Origin: UKL13-2 sp031394335
GTDB lineage: Bacteria > Pseudomonadota > Gammaproteobacteria > Burkholderiales > Usitatibacteraceae
Assembly: GCA_031394335.1 (NCBI GenBank)
Contig: JANMXS010000044.1
Coordinates: forward strand, 1-5,834
Direction of reading: 5' to 3'
Length of the DNA: 5,834 nucleotides
A program made the translations under genes and the position numbers. Under the pieces are notes generated by a model. That model had not been told where the DNA came from and searched no databases. It was given only the letters and a program-made list of their open reading frames with translations. Position 1 is the stretch's first letter. Every line of letters begins with the position of its first letter. Positions 5,681-5,834 of the stretch are shown here, piece after piece.

Positions 5681-5834
5681 GGGCCAGGCTCGAATTCTCC
5701 ACCCCTCAGGCAAATCACCCGCCTGCACAATATCTACCCGCATGGGCAAATCGGTCTGGCTGAACGCCTCGCGGAGTGCAAATAGTTGTTCCAAGGGCAG
5801 CGGTTCGCCAGAAATGGCAAGATCAAGATCGGAG
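5675..5834 (-). CDS. MNT-type minimal nucleotidyltransferase, C-terminal end only
   Basis: The last 52 codons and the TAG stop (5677-5675) of a gene entering from the right edge are present. The visible protein starts SDLDLAISGEPL, the second half of the GS...SDLDL catalytic motif of the DNA polymerase beta-like nucleotidyltransferase fold with its two metal-binding Asp residues. It continues to LPMRVDIVQAGDLP, where the Asp of RVDIV is in the place of the third carboxylate. Such minimal nucleotidyltransferases are commonly the MntA-like antitoxin partner of a HEPN toxin, but the partner gene would be outside the window, so that role is inferred. The end (GWRIRAWPL) is unusual: relatives usually continue with a helix of the FRRIIE...V type. 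The final seven codons coincide with a REP-like sequence (5677-5698), suggesting the native terminus was replaced. Confidence 0.8.
   Translation of the reverse strand, partial: SDLDLAISGEPLPLEQLFALREAFSQTDLPMRVDIVQAGDLPEGWRIRAWPL
5677..5698. repeat. REP-like dispersed sequence (GGGGCCAGGCTCGAATTC)
   Basis: AAAGGGGCCAGGCTCGAATTC closely resembles, from memory, the GGGGTCAGACTCGAATT-type motif found in many copies in beta- and gammaproteobacterial genomes, often around REP-associated tyrosine (Y1) transposase genes. Only one copy is in this window and no transposase gene is visible, so the link is recalled knowledge plus inference. Confidence 0.4.

Noticed and set aside
5263..5730. Minus-strand frame of 155 codons spanning the nucleotidyltransferase end and yhhQ start
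   Set aside because: Out of frame with both recognisable proteins; no motifs.

Overview
The window looks like a piece of a betaproteobacterial chromosome, probably Burkholderiales or a near relative, with a moderately high GC content. The assignment rests on the divergent phosphoenolpyruvate synthase (ppsA) / PpsR regulator pair, a GDSL-esterase autotransporter, a short DUF2007-type protein with a zinc-ribbon tail, and a YhhQ-type queuosine-precursor transporter. It is inferred from gene content and protein style, not from a database search.

Layout. Positions 1-1325 (minus) hold the N-terminal part of ppsA. The homology to PEP synthase stops abruptly near 183-200. From there to the window edge the same open frame encodes a different protein, resembling the extracytoplasmic end and second membrane helix of an actinobacterial MtrB-type sensor kinase. 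This is most simply a chimeric join, and the left ~190 bases should not be trusted as part of this genome until checked. Positions 1326-1445 are a divergent intergenic region with a perfect TATAAT on the ppsA side. Positions 1446-2270 (plus) encode PpsR, the kinase/phosphorylase that switches PEP synthase off and on, so the regulator and its target are transcribed back to back. A 104-base spacer with an inverted repeat and a strong ribosome binding site leads into 2375-4219 (plus), a secreted SGNH/GDSL esterase fused to an outer-membrane autotransporter barrel. It is closed by a strong bidirectional hairpin terminator (4254-4282).

A small DUF2007-like gene (4312-4629, plus) then meets a minus-strand operon head-on with no base between the stop codons. 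That operon reads from the right: the queuosine-precursor transporter (4881-5618) overlaps by ATGA with a SemiSWEET-type small sugar transporter (4630-4884). The right edge (5675-5834, minus) is the C-terminal end of an MNT-type minimal nucleotidyltransferase. Its last codons look overwritten by a dispersed REP-like sequence, next to three copies of an 8-base repeat.

No tRNA, rRNA, CRISPR array, complete insertion sequence or phage gene was seen. The most notable items are the ppsA/sensor-kinase junction, the predicted long antisense 3' end of the transporter operon across the DUF2007 gene, and the altered tail of the nucleotidyltransferase.
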